In this document: positions 33,472 to 42,667 of the stretch, piece after piece
How positions within the stretch are numbered: position 1 is the first letter of the stretch
Layout of the letters: the number at the start of each line of letters is the position of its first letter
Assembly (NCBI RefSeq): GCF_003386235.1
Contig: NZ_QRDZ01000001.1
Coordinates: 124,001-188,000, forward strand
DNA length: 64,000 bases
Direction of reading: 5' to 3'
Source of the DNA: Cohnella phaseoli
Lineage (GTDB): Bacteria > Bacillota > Bacilli > Paenibacillales > Paenibacillaceae
Translations under genes and position numbers: made by a program
Notes under the pieces: generated by a model
The model's database searches: none
What the model was told of the DNA's origin: nothing
What the model saw: only the letters and a program-made list of their open reading frames with translations

Positions 33472-34356
33472 CTAATCAAGACCCGGCAGGTGAAAAATGC
33501 CGCAGTTCAGGACGGAGACGCTCACGCGCGGCTTGTACTGCCAATCGATTTCCGCTTCCCGCTGCTTGAATCTGGCGGTTACGGCTTCCTTCTGCTCCAT
33601 CTGGTCGGGATGATTCATATGCTCCAGCATGGGATCATAATATTGCCGAATTCGCTCCAGTTCGTCCTGTCTTCGCGCTTCGGCTTCCACGGCCCAGGAG
33701 AAGTCGGCGGTGCGCAGTCTGCGCTCAAGCGCCGCTTCGAGCTGGGCCATCCCTTTTCTCAGGGATAGACCGTTTTTGAGCAGATGGACGTTGGCCGGAA
33801 GGCGCGGCGTCAGCCTGCGGTCCTTCAGCTTATCCATGAACCGCTCTTCGATGATTCCCGTGGCAAGGGAGACGCCCCACAAGTACAACTCCTCCCGTTT
33901 CATGTCGCATTCGTAACCGACTTTGAAGTTCACGCCTAACCAGGCTGTGTACGGCTGCGAAGCGAACGGGTCAAGCCTGCCGCGAGGAGGCTCCTCGAAC
34001 AAGGTGACGCAGCGTCCGGATTGCTGAACGACGCCGAACAACTGGTGCAGCCTGCGGGAGCCGAAGTAGACATCCTCCTGGATAATGCGGCCGGATTCCG
34101 TCAGGACGTAAGAGACGTTCGAGGCGTTCATCCGATCGGACATCGCCGGATTTTCGAACGACCAGCGGTACGTCATCGTCTCCGGGGGAGAGCCGGTCCG
34201 GTCAACAAAGCTCCAGTAATACGGCCGGTTGGACAGCGCCCGGTCCGCGTCCGGAGACAGCTTAACCGTTACGCCGACAGGGCTTTTCTCGATAAAGTGA
34301 CATTCTTTCGATTCCAGATAGGAAACGACGAAGCGATGAACCTGTTTCGAATTCAT
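33472..34356 (-). CDS. yqhG: YqhG family protein
   Basis: 294 residues, matching the conserved Bacillus YqhG family in length and blocks (HRFVVSYLESKECHFIEKSP, YYWSFVDRTG, LTESGRIIQEDVYFGSRRL). It is the partner of the helicase gene yqhH in Bacillus, and the same order is seen here with a 4-bp overlap. Function unknown. The C-terminal half is charged and helical, with coiled-coil-like runs, and may contact the helicase. No signal peptide; cytoplasmic. Confidence 0.85.
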   Translation of the reverse strand: MNSKQVHRFVVSYLESKECHFIEKSPVGVTVKLSPDADRALSNRPYYWSFVDRTGSPPETMTYRWSFENPAMSDRMNASNVSYVLTESGRIIQEDVYFGSRRLHQLFGVVQQSGRCVTLFEEPPRGRLDPFASQPYTAWLGVNFKVGYECDMKREELYLWGVSLATGIIEERFMDKLKDRRLTPRLPANVHLLKNGLSLRKGMAQLEAALERRLRTADFSWAVEAEARRQDELERIRQYYDPMLEHMNHPDQMEQKEAVTARFKQREAEIDWQYKPRVSVSVLNCGIFHLPGLD

Positions 34357-36116
34357 GTGGCGTTCTCCAATTGCATCCGTTTTTTCGTTTGCAGCAGCGT
34401 GTCCCCGAGGCCGTCGATTTTTTGGCGCAGCTCTTCGCCGTCCGCGGTTTCCAGCACAAGCTGGGCTAATCTGCGCTCCAGCGTATCTTCCTTCTCGAAT
34501 TGCTGAATGATCTCGTCGAGTTCCCCGATGACCAGTTCGAACATGTTGATCTTCTCATGCAGTAGATGAACGATGTGCTCTTCGATCGTACCGAGCGTGC
34601 ACAAATTGAAAATTTGGACGTCCTCCGTCTGGCCGAGGCGATGGACACGGCCGATCCGCTGTTCGACGCGCATCGGGTTCCAAGGCAGATCGAAGTTGAT
34701 GACGTGGTGGCAAAATTGCAGGTTGATGCCTTCGCCGCCGGCTTCGGTGGCCACCATCACTTGAGCGCGCTTGCGGAACAGCTCCATCATCCAGTCTTTC
34801 TTGCCCCGGTTCATCCCGCCCCGGTAAGGGACGGCGGCAAGATTGTGCTCCTGGAAAAACTTCAGTAAATATTCCTGCGTCGCCCGGTATTCCGTGAAAA
34901 TGATCGCCTTGTCGTCTAGGCTGCGAACCAGCTCCATCGTCTTCTCGGCTTTCGTATTCGCTTTGATGCGCTTGATCAGCTCGACGAGCTCCCAGATGCG
35001 GGCGCGCAGCGGAGAATCCTCCGTCGTCTTCTTGAACAGGTTGATCAGCGTCAGGAAGACGGCGTCGCGGCTGGAGCATACTTCGCGCTGCAGAGTGACG
35101 AGCGACAGCATGCTGGCCATATCGCCATTCTCGGAAGCGGCATGCTTGCGAACATAGTCGGTTACGCCCTCATAGAGCGCCATCTCCTCTGCGGATAGTT
35201 GGAGCGGGACGTTGGTGACGAGCCGCTTCGTGAATTCCACCCCGCCGCTGCTGCGGCGATTGCGGATCATCACTTGCCCGAGGGTCTCCTGCAGCTTGGA
35301 CTCGTTCTTCGGCACGCGGCGTTCCGCGACGAAGTTGGCGGCGAAGTCTCCCTCGCCCCCGAGCTGGCCAGGCTTGAGCAGGGTGATCAGGTTGTATAGC
35401 TCGTTCAGATCGTTCTGTACCGGCGTGGCGGTGAGCAGCAGGCAGTATTTTTTGCGAAGCTCGTTGATGAATTGGTAGTTGCCTGTTCGTTTGTTTTTCA
35501 GCTTGTGGGCTTCGTCCACGATGATCAGATCGTATTCGCCGTCGAGCAGCGTCTGGCGGTGCGGATCCCGCTTGGCCGTATCCATCGAAGCGACGACGAT
35601 GTCGTTGTCCCACGAATAAGACTTGCGCTGGGCCACGGCGGGAATGTCGAATTTGCCGTTCAGCTCGCGCACCCACTGCAGCACAAGGGAGGCGGGGACG
35701 AGCACGAGCACTTTGGTCACGAGGCCGCGGATCATATATTCTTTAAGAATCAAGCCGGCTTCGATCGTTTTGCCCAGGCCGACTTCGTCGGCGAGGATGG
35801 CCCGGCCTCTCATCTCGTGGAGCACGCGGCGGGCGGTATCGATCTGGTGGGGCATCGGCTCGAAGTGAGGCAGCAGCGACAGACAGCGCAGCGCATGGAA
35901 GTCGGTGACGAGATTCGCTTCCTCCGCTTCCAAGGCGAGCTGGTACAGCGCCCAATCGTCCCAAGGGCCGTTGCGTTCCGTCCGCCGCTCCAAATCTTCG
36001 AAAGCGCTGCGGTCCACATGCATGTCCACGAGCGGGTGAAGCTTGCGCGGGGCGTTGTCGGATGGAATAGAGGTGTTCAATCGGCAGTCCTCCTTGGCGA
36101 TCTCGCAATTATCCAT
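34353..36116 (-). CDS. yqhH: SNF2-family DEAD/DEAH helicase YqhH
   Basis: ATP-dependent DNA translocase of 587 residues. Motifs in order: I in LADEVGLGKTIEAGLI, II DEAHKLKN, III LLTATPVQN, then C-terminal IV-VI around VATEAGGEGINLQFC and RVEQRIGRVHRLGQ. The tail after about 490 is coiled-coil-like. yqhH precedes yqhG as in B. subtilis. The ATG at 36116 gives a 30-residue N-terminal extension with no obvious ribosome site, so the true start could be slightly downstream. It probably remodels protein-DNA complexes; its physiological role is unknown. Confidence 0.88.
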   Translation of the reverse strand: MDNCEIAKEDCRLNTSIPSDNAPRKLHPLVDMHVDRSAFEDLERRTERNGPWDDWALYQLALEAEEANLVTDFHALRCLSLLPHFEPMPHQIDTARRVLHEMRGRAILADEVGLGKTIEAGLILKEYMIRGLVTKVLVLVPASLVLQWVRELNGKFDIPAVAQRKSYSWDNDIVVASMDTAKRDPHRQTLLDGEYDLIIVDEAHKLKNKRTGNYQFINELRKKYCLLLTATPVQNDLNELYNLITLLKPGQLGGEGDFAANFVAERRVPKNESKLQETLGQVMIRNRRSSGGVEFTKRLVTNVPLQLSAEEMALYEGVTDYVRKHAASENGDMASMLSLVTLQREVCSSRDAVFLTLINLFKKTTEDSPLRARIWELVELIKRIKANTKAEKTMELVRSLDDKAIIFTEYRATQEYLLKFFQEHNLAAVPYRGGMNRGKKDWMMELFRKRAQVMVATEAGGEGINLQFCHHVINFDLPWNPMRVEQRIGRVHRLGQTEDVQIFNLCTLGTIEEHIVHLLHEKINMFELVIGELDEIIQQFEKEDTLERRLAQLVLETADGEELRQKIDGLGDTLLQTKKRMQLENAT

Positions 36117-36375
36117 CTTCTAGTATGAGCAACTAGGAGGGATTCGAAACGGGGCGGGCATGGATTGATTAGAGGGAGGGACTAATGTTGCCGCCGAATG
36201 GCCTAAGGGTAGGCTTGAGACGGGAGGGGGCTTTTTGGGTGGGTATCCCAAAAAAAGTGTAAAACGAGGCCTGAAACTTGTCGGCTCGTGGCTTAGACGA
36301 TTAGTTTGTGTTTTAGCGGACCGAAGCCTTGGGGGGAAGATTGCGAAAAGCGCCTCGGGCGCGCTCCGGGCTGAG

Positions 36376-36753
36376 AAGTGGAGGCCCAAAAAGTGTCTCG
36401 ACGCTTCCCGCGTTGAGGAATGGAGGTCCAAAAAGTGCCTCGACGCGCCCCAAGCTGAGGAGTGGAGGCCAAAAAGGTGCCTCGACGCGCCCCAAGCTGA
36501 GGAGTGGAGGCCCAAAAAGTGTCTCGACGCTTCCCGCGTTGAGGAATGGAGGTCCAAAAAGTGCCTCGACGCGCCCCAAGCTGAGGAGTGGAGGCCAAAA
36601 AGGTGCCTCGACGCGCCCCAAGCTGAGGAGTGGAGGCCAAAAAGGTGCCTCGACGAGCCCCAAGCTGAGGAATGGAGGCCAAAAAAGTGCCTCGACGCGC
36701 CCCAAGCTGAGGAGTGGAGGCCAATAAGGTGCCTCGACGCGTCTGGCCTTCGG
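36376..36753. repeat. 42-bp minisatellite, nine units with higher-order ABC-ABC structure
   Basis: Units begin at 36376, 36418, 36460, 36502, 36544, 36586, 36628, 36670 and 36712. The first three units (A,B,C) recur as units four to six almost unchanged, so a 126-bp block was duplicated after the 42-bp unit had amplified. Because 42 is a multiple of three, several frames stay open on both strands. I found no ribosome site or codon bias, so I treat it as non-coding DNA between yqhH and nrdJ. Confidence 0.9.
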
Positions 36754-36934
36754 GATGGGTCTTAGAAGCATTAAGATTTGAGGTAAGGTCCAGCACTTTC
36801 TTTAAGACCAGGCTAGAGAGAAACGGACTAATTAGCTCGGGAATATCGTTTATAGTTACAGTTTTTGTTTATGGGTGGAACTGGTTGCAATAAATTCGTT
36901 GCCGAGACGGTAAGGCTTACAGGCCTTTGGTCTA

Positions 36935-36987
36935 TGGAAATACAACATATAGGAGAGTATAATGATTAAGTGCACAATATATTGTAC
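36935..36987 (+). promoter_or_regulatory. nrdJ promoter with two NrdR boxes
   Basis: TGGAAA (36935-36940) and TATAAT (36958-36963) are 17 bp apart. A near-perfect NrdR box, GCACAATATATTGTAC, lies at 36972-36987. A weaker one, ATACAACATATAGGAG, lies at 36940-36955 between the promoter boxes. Their centres are 32 bp apart, three helical turns, the usual NrdR tandem spacing. Confidence 0.75.
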
Positions 36988-37074
36988 AATTTACATAGGA
37001 TCAAAAAAGCCTATTCAACTTGGATTGCACATGGATTGTGCCCATATACTAAGCTTTCCGGGAGGGTGGTCACT

Positions 37075-39648
37075 GTGGCAACGATGCAGGAAAGACGTCT
37101 TGAGGGGCTGAGCGAGAAAATATTTCTCGATCGTTACGCTTGGAAAAACGCGGACTCCAATGAGACGAAGGTGGGCGACGTCGTGCTCGTTCTGACGAAG
37201 GACGATCCGAAGTTTCCTTCCAAGGATGTCGGAGAGGTCGTGGCGCGCGAGGGTAAAAATGTCACCGTCAAGCTTCGCAACGGAGAGTTGGTTGAATCGA
37301 CGACCGAGAAGCTCACGCTAACTATCGAGAAGACGCCGGAGGAGATGTGGGATCGGCTCGCGAACGCGATGGCATCCGTCGAGGAGACGGCGGAGAAACA
37401 GAGGGTGTGGGCGGAGAAATTTCGCTGGCTGCTTGACGATTGGAAGCTCGTTCCCGGGGGACGGATCGCGGCTGGAGCAGGGGCAAGCGAAGAGCTGACG
37501 CTATTCAATTGCTACGTTATCCCGTCCCCTCATGACAGTCGGGGCGGAATTATGCAGACGCTGACGGAAATGACTGAAATTATGGCCAGAGGGGGCGGCG
37601 TCGGCATCAACTTGAGTTCGCTTCGTCCTCGCCGTTCGATCGTCAAGGGAGTAAACGGTTCATCCAGCGGCGCGGTGTCCTGGGGAGGATTGTTCAGTTA
37701 CACCACAGGTTTAATTGAGCAAGGGGGGAGTCGGCGAGGCGCCTTGATGCTGATGATCAACGATTGGCACCCGGATGTCGAAGACTTCATTACCGTGAAG
37801 CAAACGATGGGCCAAGTGACCAACGCTAACCTGTCTGTCTGCGTGAGCAACGCATTCATGAAGGCAGTTAAAGAGGACGCAGATTGGGATCTCGTGTTCC
37901 CAGATTCGGCCGATCCCGAATACGATTTCCTTTGGGACGGCGATCTGGATAAGTGGAAGCAGCGCGGCAAAAAAATCGTGCATTATCGCACGGTGCGGGC
38001 CCGCGACGTCTGGAACACAATCATCGAGAGCGCATGGAAGTCCGCAGAACCCGGAGTAGTATTCATGGAATACTACAATCAGATGTCGAACAGCTGGTAT
38101 TTTAATCCGATTATTTGTACGAATCCGTGTGGCGAGCAAGGCTTGCCTGCATGGGGTGTCTGTAACTTGTCCGCGGTCAATCTGTCCAAGTTCTACGATG
38201 CCGAGAAGCACGATGTTGCTTGGGACGAACTGTCCCGCGTCGTTCGTTACTCAACTCGCTTCCTGGACAATGTCATCGACAAGACGCCGTATCACTTCCC
38301 GGAAAATGAGAAAAACCAGCAGAACGAGCGCCGCGTAGGACTTGGCACGATGGGGCTCGCCGAACTGATGATCCAGTTGGAAATCCGTTATGGCAGTCCG
38401 GAAAGCTTGGAGTTTCTCGATAAGCTGTACGGATTTATGGCTCGCGAAGCGTATCTGGCCTCTACGGAGATTGCTGCGGAGAAAGGCTCGTTCCCGGCGT
38501 TTGAAGCCGATCCATTCCTGCAAAGCGGATTTATGAAAAATATGGTCGCGACTTACCCGGAAGTGGGCGAGGCAGTGACGAAGCGCGGCATGCGTAATGT
38601 CACTGTTATCACGCAGGCTCCGACTGGCTCCACTGGAACAATGGTGGGGACTTCAACAGGCATTGAGCCGTACTTTGCTTTTGAGTTTTACCGCCAGAGC
38701 CGACTCGGCTTCGATAAACAGCTTGTCCCGATCGCTCAGAAGTGGAAGGATGCGCATCCGGGCGAGGAGCTTCCTGAGTGGTTCGTTACGGCAATGGATT
38801 TATCCGCCAAAGATCATATCCGTGTACAAGCGGCCATTCAGCGTTGGGTGGACAGCTCGATCTCCAAGACGGCGAACTGTCCTTCGGACTTTACAGTGGA
38901 AGAGACCGCCGAACTGTATGAGCTTGCGTTTGAGCTGGGCTGCAAGGGCGTCACGATTTATCGTGACGGAAGCCGCGACGTACAGGTTCTGAGCACGGCA
39001 AAGGATGAGAAGAAGGAAGAAACGAAGACAGAGTCGGCTCCGTCAGCGACCGTTTTGAGTCAGACTGAGGTTTTGGATACCGCCCTGAACGCGAGCGTCA
39101 CTCCGCAGCAAAAGCAAGTGTTCGACAAGGAGTACAAGAGCCGTCCGAAAATTCTTCGCGGTGCGACCTACAAATACAATACGCCGTTCGGCATGGCCTA
39201 CATCACCGTCAACGATATGGACGGCACGCCGGGCGAAATTTTCTTGAACGTCGGCAAAGCCGGCTCGGATGTATTCGCAATGGCGGAAGCGCTCGGTCGA
39301 GTTTGTTCGTTGTTTCTGAGGTACGGAGATCACGGAAATAAAGTGCAATTACTCGTGAAGCATCTGAAAGGTATCGGTGGTTCCGGCGCCGTCGGCTTCG
39401 GTCCGAACCGTGTCGAATCGATCGCGGATGCGGTCGCTCAAGCGCTGGAGGCTCATGCAGGGCTCTCTTCAGAGCACGAGCAGGCCGCGGCATCCGAAGC
39501 GGTGACTGTTCAGACTGGTTCTACCGCTGAGAAGCCGAAAGTCGCCTACACCTCGAAAGACCTGTGCCCCTCCTGCGGCTCGGCTTCTCTGCTGAACGTC
39601 GAGGGCTGCAAAACTTGCGGGAATTGCGGGTATAGTAAGTGTTCGTAA
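37075..39648 (+). CDS. nrdJ: vitamin B12-dependent (class II) ribonucleotide reductase
   Basis: Makes deoxynucleotides from ribonucleotides using adenosylcobalamin, without need for oxygen. 857 residues. The first redox Cys is in LFNCYVIPS; the radical-site block is NPCGEQGLPAWGVCNLSAVNLS; the phosphate-binding loop ITQAPTGSTGTMVGTSTGIEP is intact. The C-terminal tail has CPSCG and CKTCGNCGYSKC, a zinc/redox relay. I start at GTG 37075 with GGAGGGTGG upstream; an in-frame codon at 36970 lies in the promoter region. NrdR boxes imply repression when dNTPs are high. No cobalamin riboswitch is visible upstream. Confidence 0.93.
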   Translation: MATMQERRLEGLSEKIFLDRYAWKNADSNETKVGDVVLVLTKDDPKFPSKDVGEVVAREGKNVTVKLRNGELVESTTEKLTLTIEKTPEEMWDRLANAMASVEETAEKQRVWAEKFRWLLDDWKLVPGGRIAAGAGASEELTLFNCYVIPSPHDSRGGIMQTLTEMTEIMARGGGVGINLSSLRPRRSIVKGVNGSSSGAVSWGGLFSYTTGLIEQGGSRRGALMLMINDWHPDVEDFITVKQTMGQVTNANLSVCVSNAFMKAVKEDADWDLVFPDSADPEYDFLWDGDLDKWKQRGKKIVHYRTVRARDVWNTIIESAWKSAEPGVVFMEYYNQMSNSWYFNPIICTNPCGEQGLPAWGVCNLSAVNLSKFYDAEKHDVAWDELSRVVRYSTRFLDNVIDKTPYHFPENEKNQQNERRVGLGTMGLAELMIQLEIRYGSPESLEFLDKLYGFMAREAYLASTEIAAEKGSFPAFEADPFLQSGFMKNMVATYPEVGEAVTKRGMRNVTVITQAPTGSTGTMVGTSTGIEPYFAFEFYRQSRLGFDKQLVPIAQKWKDAHPGEELPEWFVTAMDLSAKDHIRVQAAIQRWVDSSISKTANCPSDFTVEETAELYELAFELGCKGVTIYRDGSRDVQVLSTAKDEKKEETKTESAPSATVLSQTEVLDTALNASVTPQQKQVFDKEYKSRPKILRGATYKYNTPFGMAYITVNDMDGTPGEIFLNVGKAGSDVFAMAEALGRVCSLFLRYGDHGNKVQLLVKHLKGIGGSGAVGFGPNRVESIADAVAQALEAHAGLSSEHEQAAASEAVTVQTGSTAEKPKVAYTSKDLCPSCGSASLLNVEGCKTCGNCGYSKCS

Positions 39649-39700
39649 AAGAATGGAACGATGAGGCGTTGACTCGACCAAAGTGTGCGCTGTTGTGAAA

Positions 39701-39755
39701 TTCCATAATTCTTTAGATTTGTTCCATAATTGATTAGACGAAAAATTCCACAATT
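39701..39755. repeat. three direct repeats after nrdJ
   Basis: TTCCATAATT occurs at 39701 and 39722, and TTCCACAATT at 39746, each followed by a short spacer and AGA. Spacings are 21 and 24 bp. They lie between nrdJ and its terminator; purpose unknown. Confidence 0.5.
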
Positions 39756-39788
39756 CAATAGAATGTATATTTATGCACTCAATTAAAC

Positions 39789-39833
39789 AAAAGGCGACCA
39801 TTCTGGTGGCTACTACCTGAATGGTCGCTTTTT
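39789..39833 (+). terminator. terminator after nrdJ
   Basis: A 10-bp perfect stem (39794-39803 with 39819-39828), A-rich before and T5 after; may act in both directions. Confidence 0.85.
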
Positions 39834-40344
39834 GTGCGCTGGTCTCAGGGATAACTCTCCTTGTGTGAACGTACAGAAGATGGAGACTGATCCACGGAGA
39901 TTTCGTATTGTTTGAACAAATGCATTTTCAAGCTGCCTGGATAAATCGAACCGGTAGAGCCGTGCCCGACGCTTCAAAGTATGCAAGGCAGTTTCGGTTA
40001 CGATTTTTACAAGAGTAAGCTCCGAAATGCAATATGGGGAGGGCGTTATCCAAGAGACGGAGTCTGTAGGGGGTTTGAGGAGAAGTACCAGTCCACTGTG
40101 AAACGAGGTAACCCGAATTGTGAACTGGTCGGACAAATACCGGGCGGGGTAATTTAGTGGAAAGAACAAGTGAACCATCGCAAGGCAGCACCATATCAAA
40201 TACGCTGTCTAGAATAACGAAATCTGGGTATAATCTTTGCTCTTTTTCACACCTAAAGCACCCCCTATAGTTTTCATTGATTTGATACAAGTTTCCCAAT
40301 GTCCACTATAAGGAGAACTTTGCGAAAAAATGGGGGCTGCTTTG
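39834..40344. other. 511-bp gap, possible decayed reverse-strand gene
   Basis: No intact gene. The reverse strand has two overlapping open frames of about 125 residues in different phases (39813-40199 and 39928-40299), neither with a convincing ribosome site. This may be the residue of one frameshifted gene. Base composition becomes AT-richer here, marking the left edge of the island. Confidence 0.3.
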
Positions 40345-41193
40345 TTAGGCAGTCTCTGTACTACTCGAACTTTGAAGGCTTCCCGAAGGAAAATTCTTTC
40401 TTTTTGAACTTTCAATTTCATTGCCTGATTTAATTTCCTCTAGACTTGCCTGGAGTGCTGCCATTAGATCAACTACTATTGTGGCGGACGATTGAGGTTG
40501 ACCTACGTACTCTTGACCAGCGATTTTCTGCTGAATATAAGAAATAAGGTTGTCGCGATTCATATCTTTATGCTCTGTTTGGGAGAAGGGTTTGCTCATG
40601 TGCTCAATTAGGTTCCGTGCTAGCGCCATTCCTTTTTGATCGATTGTTGAGCTCAGTTTAATATTTGGAACCGCATCAACTGGCCGGACCTCATCTGGAT
40701 AATGCATTGTTGTCAAAGCAAGGCAATCGTCAACTACTCTAATTGTTGCTAGCATTTGTCTGGATCGAATTGATACTTGGCAAAGAGCTGCTTTATCCAT
40801 TTGCTTCATCGATTCAATCAACAACTGATAACCATTTACACCAAATGTATCGGGAGAAAGGTAATAAGATTTTTGAAGATAGATTGGATTTATCTCATTT
40901 CGGTCTAAGAAGTGAAGAATCCGTATTTCTTTGCTTGATTCGGGAAGGATCATCTCCAGATCTTCTTTTTCAAGATGCACATATTTCCCCTTTATATATT
41001 CAAAACCCTTAACAATTTCGCTCGATTCTAGATGTTTTTCGCACACGGGACAGCAACGAACAAAATTCAAGTGGCTACCACATTCTCGATGTATCATTTT
41101 AAACGAAATCTCTCTTTCTTCTGCCACCGAGTGAAGTTTCACGGGTACATTTACTAATCCAAATGTAATAGCACCCTTCCAAATAGTATGCAA
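40345..41193 (-). CDS. ku: Ku protein of non-homologous end joining
   Basis: DNA-end-binding ring protein of about 282 residues that recruits LigD in bacterial end joining. The start HTIWKGAITFGLVNVPVKL and the following FKMIHRECGSHLNFVRCCPVCEK are characteristic, as are RPVDAVPNIKLS and the C-terminal basic tail. The TTG at 41193 is preferred because canonical Ku begins at this residue and GGAGGG lies before it; an ATG five codons earlier (41208) overlaps that site. No ligD gene is in the window, so its partner is elsewhere or the Ku works with another ligase. Composition is AT-richer than nrdJ. Confidence 0.9.
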   Translation of the reverse strand: MHTIWKGAITFGLVNVPVKLHSVAEEREISFKMIHRECGSHLNFVRCCPVCEKHLESSEIVKGFEYIKGKYVHLEKEDLEMILPESSKEIRILHFLDRNEINPIYLQKSYYLSPDTFGVNGYQLLIESMKQMDKAALCQVSIRSRQMLATIRVVDDCLALTTMHYPDEVRPVDAVPNIKLSSTIDQKGMALARNLIEHMSKPFSQTEHKDMNRDNLISYIQQKIAGQEYVGQPQSSATIVVDLMAALQASLEEIKSGNEIESSKRKNFPSGSLQSSSSTETA

Positions 41194-41627
41194 TGAAATT
41201 CCCTCCATCCGAGTATATAATTAAAGAATGCCCGATTAAATCCCTTATTAAACGCATCTACATAAACAAGCGGCATTACCAAGAAAGGGAAAGCTCGCCC
41301 CATTAGTCTTGGAACGAACCGAATAGCCGCCCCGCCGAAGTACAACATATTTACTTTTCTGGAAATTACCATCCGAAGAGCATTACGATTTTTTGGGATA
41401 ATTTTTGAAGATTAACTCAAAATCCCCGTGCTGGCTGGATTCGGCTTACATGAGCTTAATCGCGTTCAGTTGCATGTTCTAAGTGCGCTGGATGGGTTTT
41501 CCACGATCTGTATGAGATGGTGACGCTATTTCCAATCACCCGGTTCAAGTACAAAATCGTAAATGTGTCGCTAATATGTTAGAATGGTTTTAACCGCCAC
41601 GGTCATTTACGAAAGGTGACCGATATT

Positions 41628-41750
41628 TTGCTCAGTTTCGTTATCAATTTGTTATTCAAATACATTAAATTGAGAATGAAGTTCCGGTATCTAAAGGAAA
41701 CGAATAAGTACAAAATTAGACTAGTTCTATACATTCAAATTAATAATTAA
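41628..41750 (+). CDS. candidate 40-residue small protein
   Basis: TTG 41628 follows AAAGGTGA at a suitable distance and opens a frame encoding a basic peptide with a hydrophobic start (LLSFVINLLFKYIKLRMKF). A strong terminator follows the stop by about 15 bp. The ribosome site is part of a small stem (CGGTCA at 41600 with TGACCG), which would lower translation. Coding status rests on these signals only. Confidence 0.3.
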   Translation: MLSFVINLLFKYIKLRMKFRYLKETNKYKIRLVLYIQINN

Positions 41751-41763
41751 ATAATTTGAACCG

Positions 41764-41803
41764 TGGCGGGTTGTTTACCATAAAACCTGGTGACAACCCG
41801 CCA
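41764..41803 (+). terminator. hairpin terminator in the Ku-Wadjet gap
   Basis: A perfect 11-bp stem TGGCGGGTTGT/ACAACCCGCCA with an 18-base loop and only a weak tail. Confidence 0.6.
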
Positions 41804-41835
41804 TAAAAGTAAAAATATAATAAACTAATAAAATG

Positions 41836-41868
41836 AACGCTTCGAATAAATCGGAGCGTTTATTTTTA
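41836..41868 (+). terminator. second terminator in the Ku-Wadjet gap
   Basis: Stem AACGCTTCGA/TCGGAGCGTT (one wobble) with a 5-base loop and a T-rich run. Confidence 0.7.
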
Positions 41869-42061
41869 TTTCATTAAAGACGGAGCGCGTACTACGATGA
41901 GGAAAGATACCTTATTACAATTGTCAGCGGCAAAAAAAATAAAAAACTGCTACCAACTGAGGGTCGGAATCAGAAGTTGCTGATTTTTTAATTGGGGCTT
42001 GACCACGTTAAGTTAACTTTAGAGAATCAGAAGAAAATCCTTTGGGATGAACTATTTATCA

Positions 42062-42259
42062 ATGTATTTAAGTGAGAGATTTTTGTAACAATGATAATGA
42101 TGAAAGATTAGTGAAAGAATTAAGGAATGGCGATGAAAATTGTGCTGTGGCCAATTCAACCAAGTTTTCATGAGAAAGAATCATTTTATATTTAACATCT
42201 GTCGGGCTTCTGAATTGAACCAACAGGATTTAAAGGCAATTAATAAATTGCTTGGGGTA
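42062..42259 (+). pseudogene. decayed 5' fragment of a tniQ gene
   Basis: About 200 bp corresponding to the upstream region and first about 45 codons of the TniQ gene at 56219. Nearly the same text recurs (for example CCAATTCAACCAAGTTTTCA), with short insertions and substitutions. Here the reading starts ATG-AAA-ATT-GTG-CTG but stops after about 20 codons at a TAA created by a frameshift, and homology ends near 42259. It has the same orientation as the intact gene and lies just before the Wadjet operon. Confidence 0.85.
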
Positions 42260-42667
42260 AACAACTGGCGGTGCTCGTGGAAAACAGTCGGCCGGTTTGG
42301 GACCCAAAGTATGTCCTACCAAAAAAGTAACGGCCTGTGAGCCGTAACTCCATTATGGAGTACACAGTTTCACAAGCCTGTATATTTTCAGTGGCGGCCT
42401 CTAGGGCATGGTGTACTTCTGCCCCAACGCACAAGTAGCATTTTTGTTCATATTCCCTATAAATAACATCTCCCATCCCAAAACACCACTCCCATACTCC
42501 TACAATGTCTTCAGTCTTTCCATTTCAAATTTCGAATAGACTGCATTGGACAGGAAAAGGCCAATATTTGTCGAAATATTACTGAAACTGAAATATTTTA
42601 GAAGTACGACCGACTAAATCCCGAATAATCAATAAGGATAAGGGCAGTGTGAGGTGAAGCTAAAAAC
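42260..42667. other. 408-bp gap before jetA
   Basis: No supported gene. An imperfect reverse-strand terminator-like hairpin lies at 42327-42348 with an A-run on its left. A 78-residue reverse reading (42240-42476) runs through it without a ribosome site. The jetA promoter must lie at about 42540-42640; TTGTCG and AAATAT near 42569-42597 are possible boxes but weak. Confidence 0.35.

Noticed and set aside
36235-36765. Long frame of 14-residue Trp/Cys repeats across the 42-bp minisatellite
   Set aside because: The repeat unit is a multiple of three, so several frames on both strands stay open. There is no ribosome site, signal or family.
36800-37074. Cobalamin riboswitch before the B12-dependent reductase
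   Set aside because: I searched for the B12-box-like core and found none. The leader is explained by the promoter and NrdR boxes.
41154-41372. 72-residue reverse-strand frame overlapping the Ku start
   Set aside because: Overlaps the Ku gene and its ribosome site in another phase; no independent support.
42240-42476. 78-residue reverse-strand frame before jetA
   Set aside because: No ribosome site, runs through a terminator-like hairpin and into the decayed tniQ copy.
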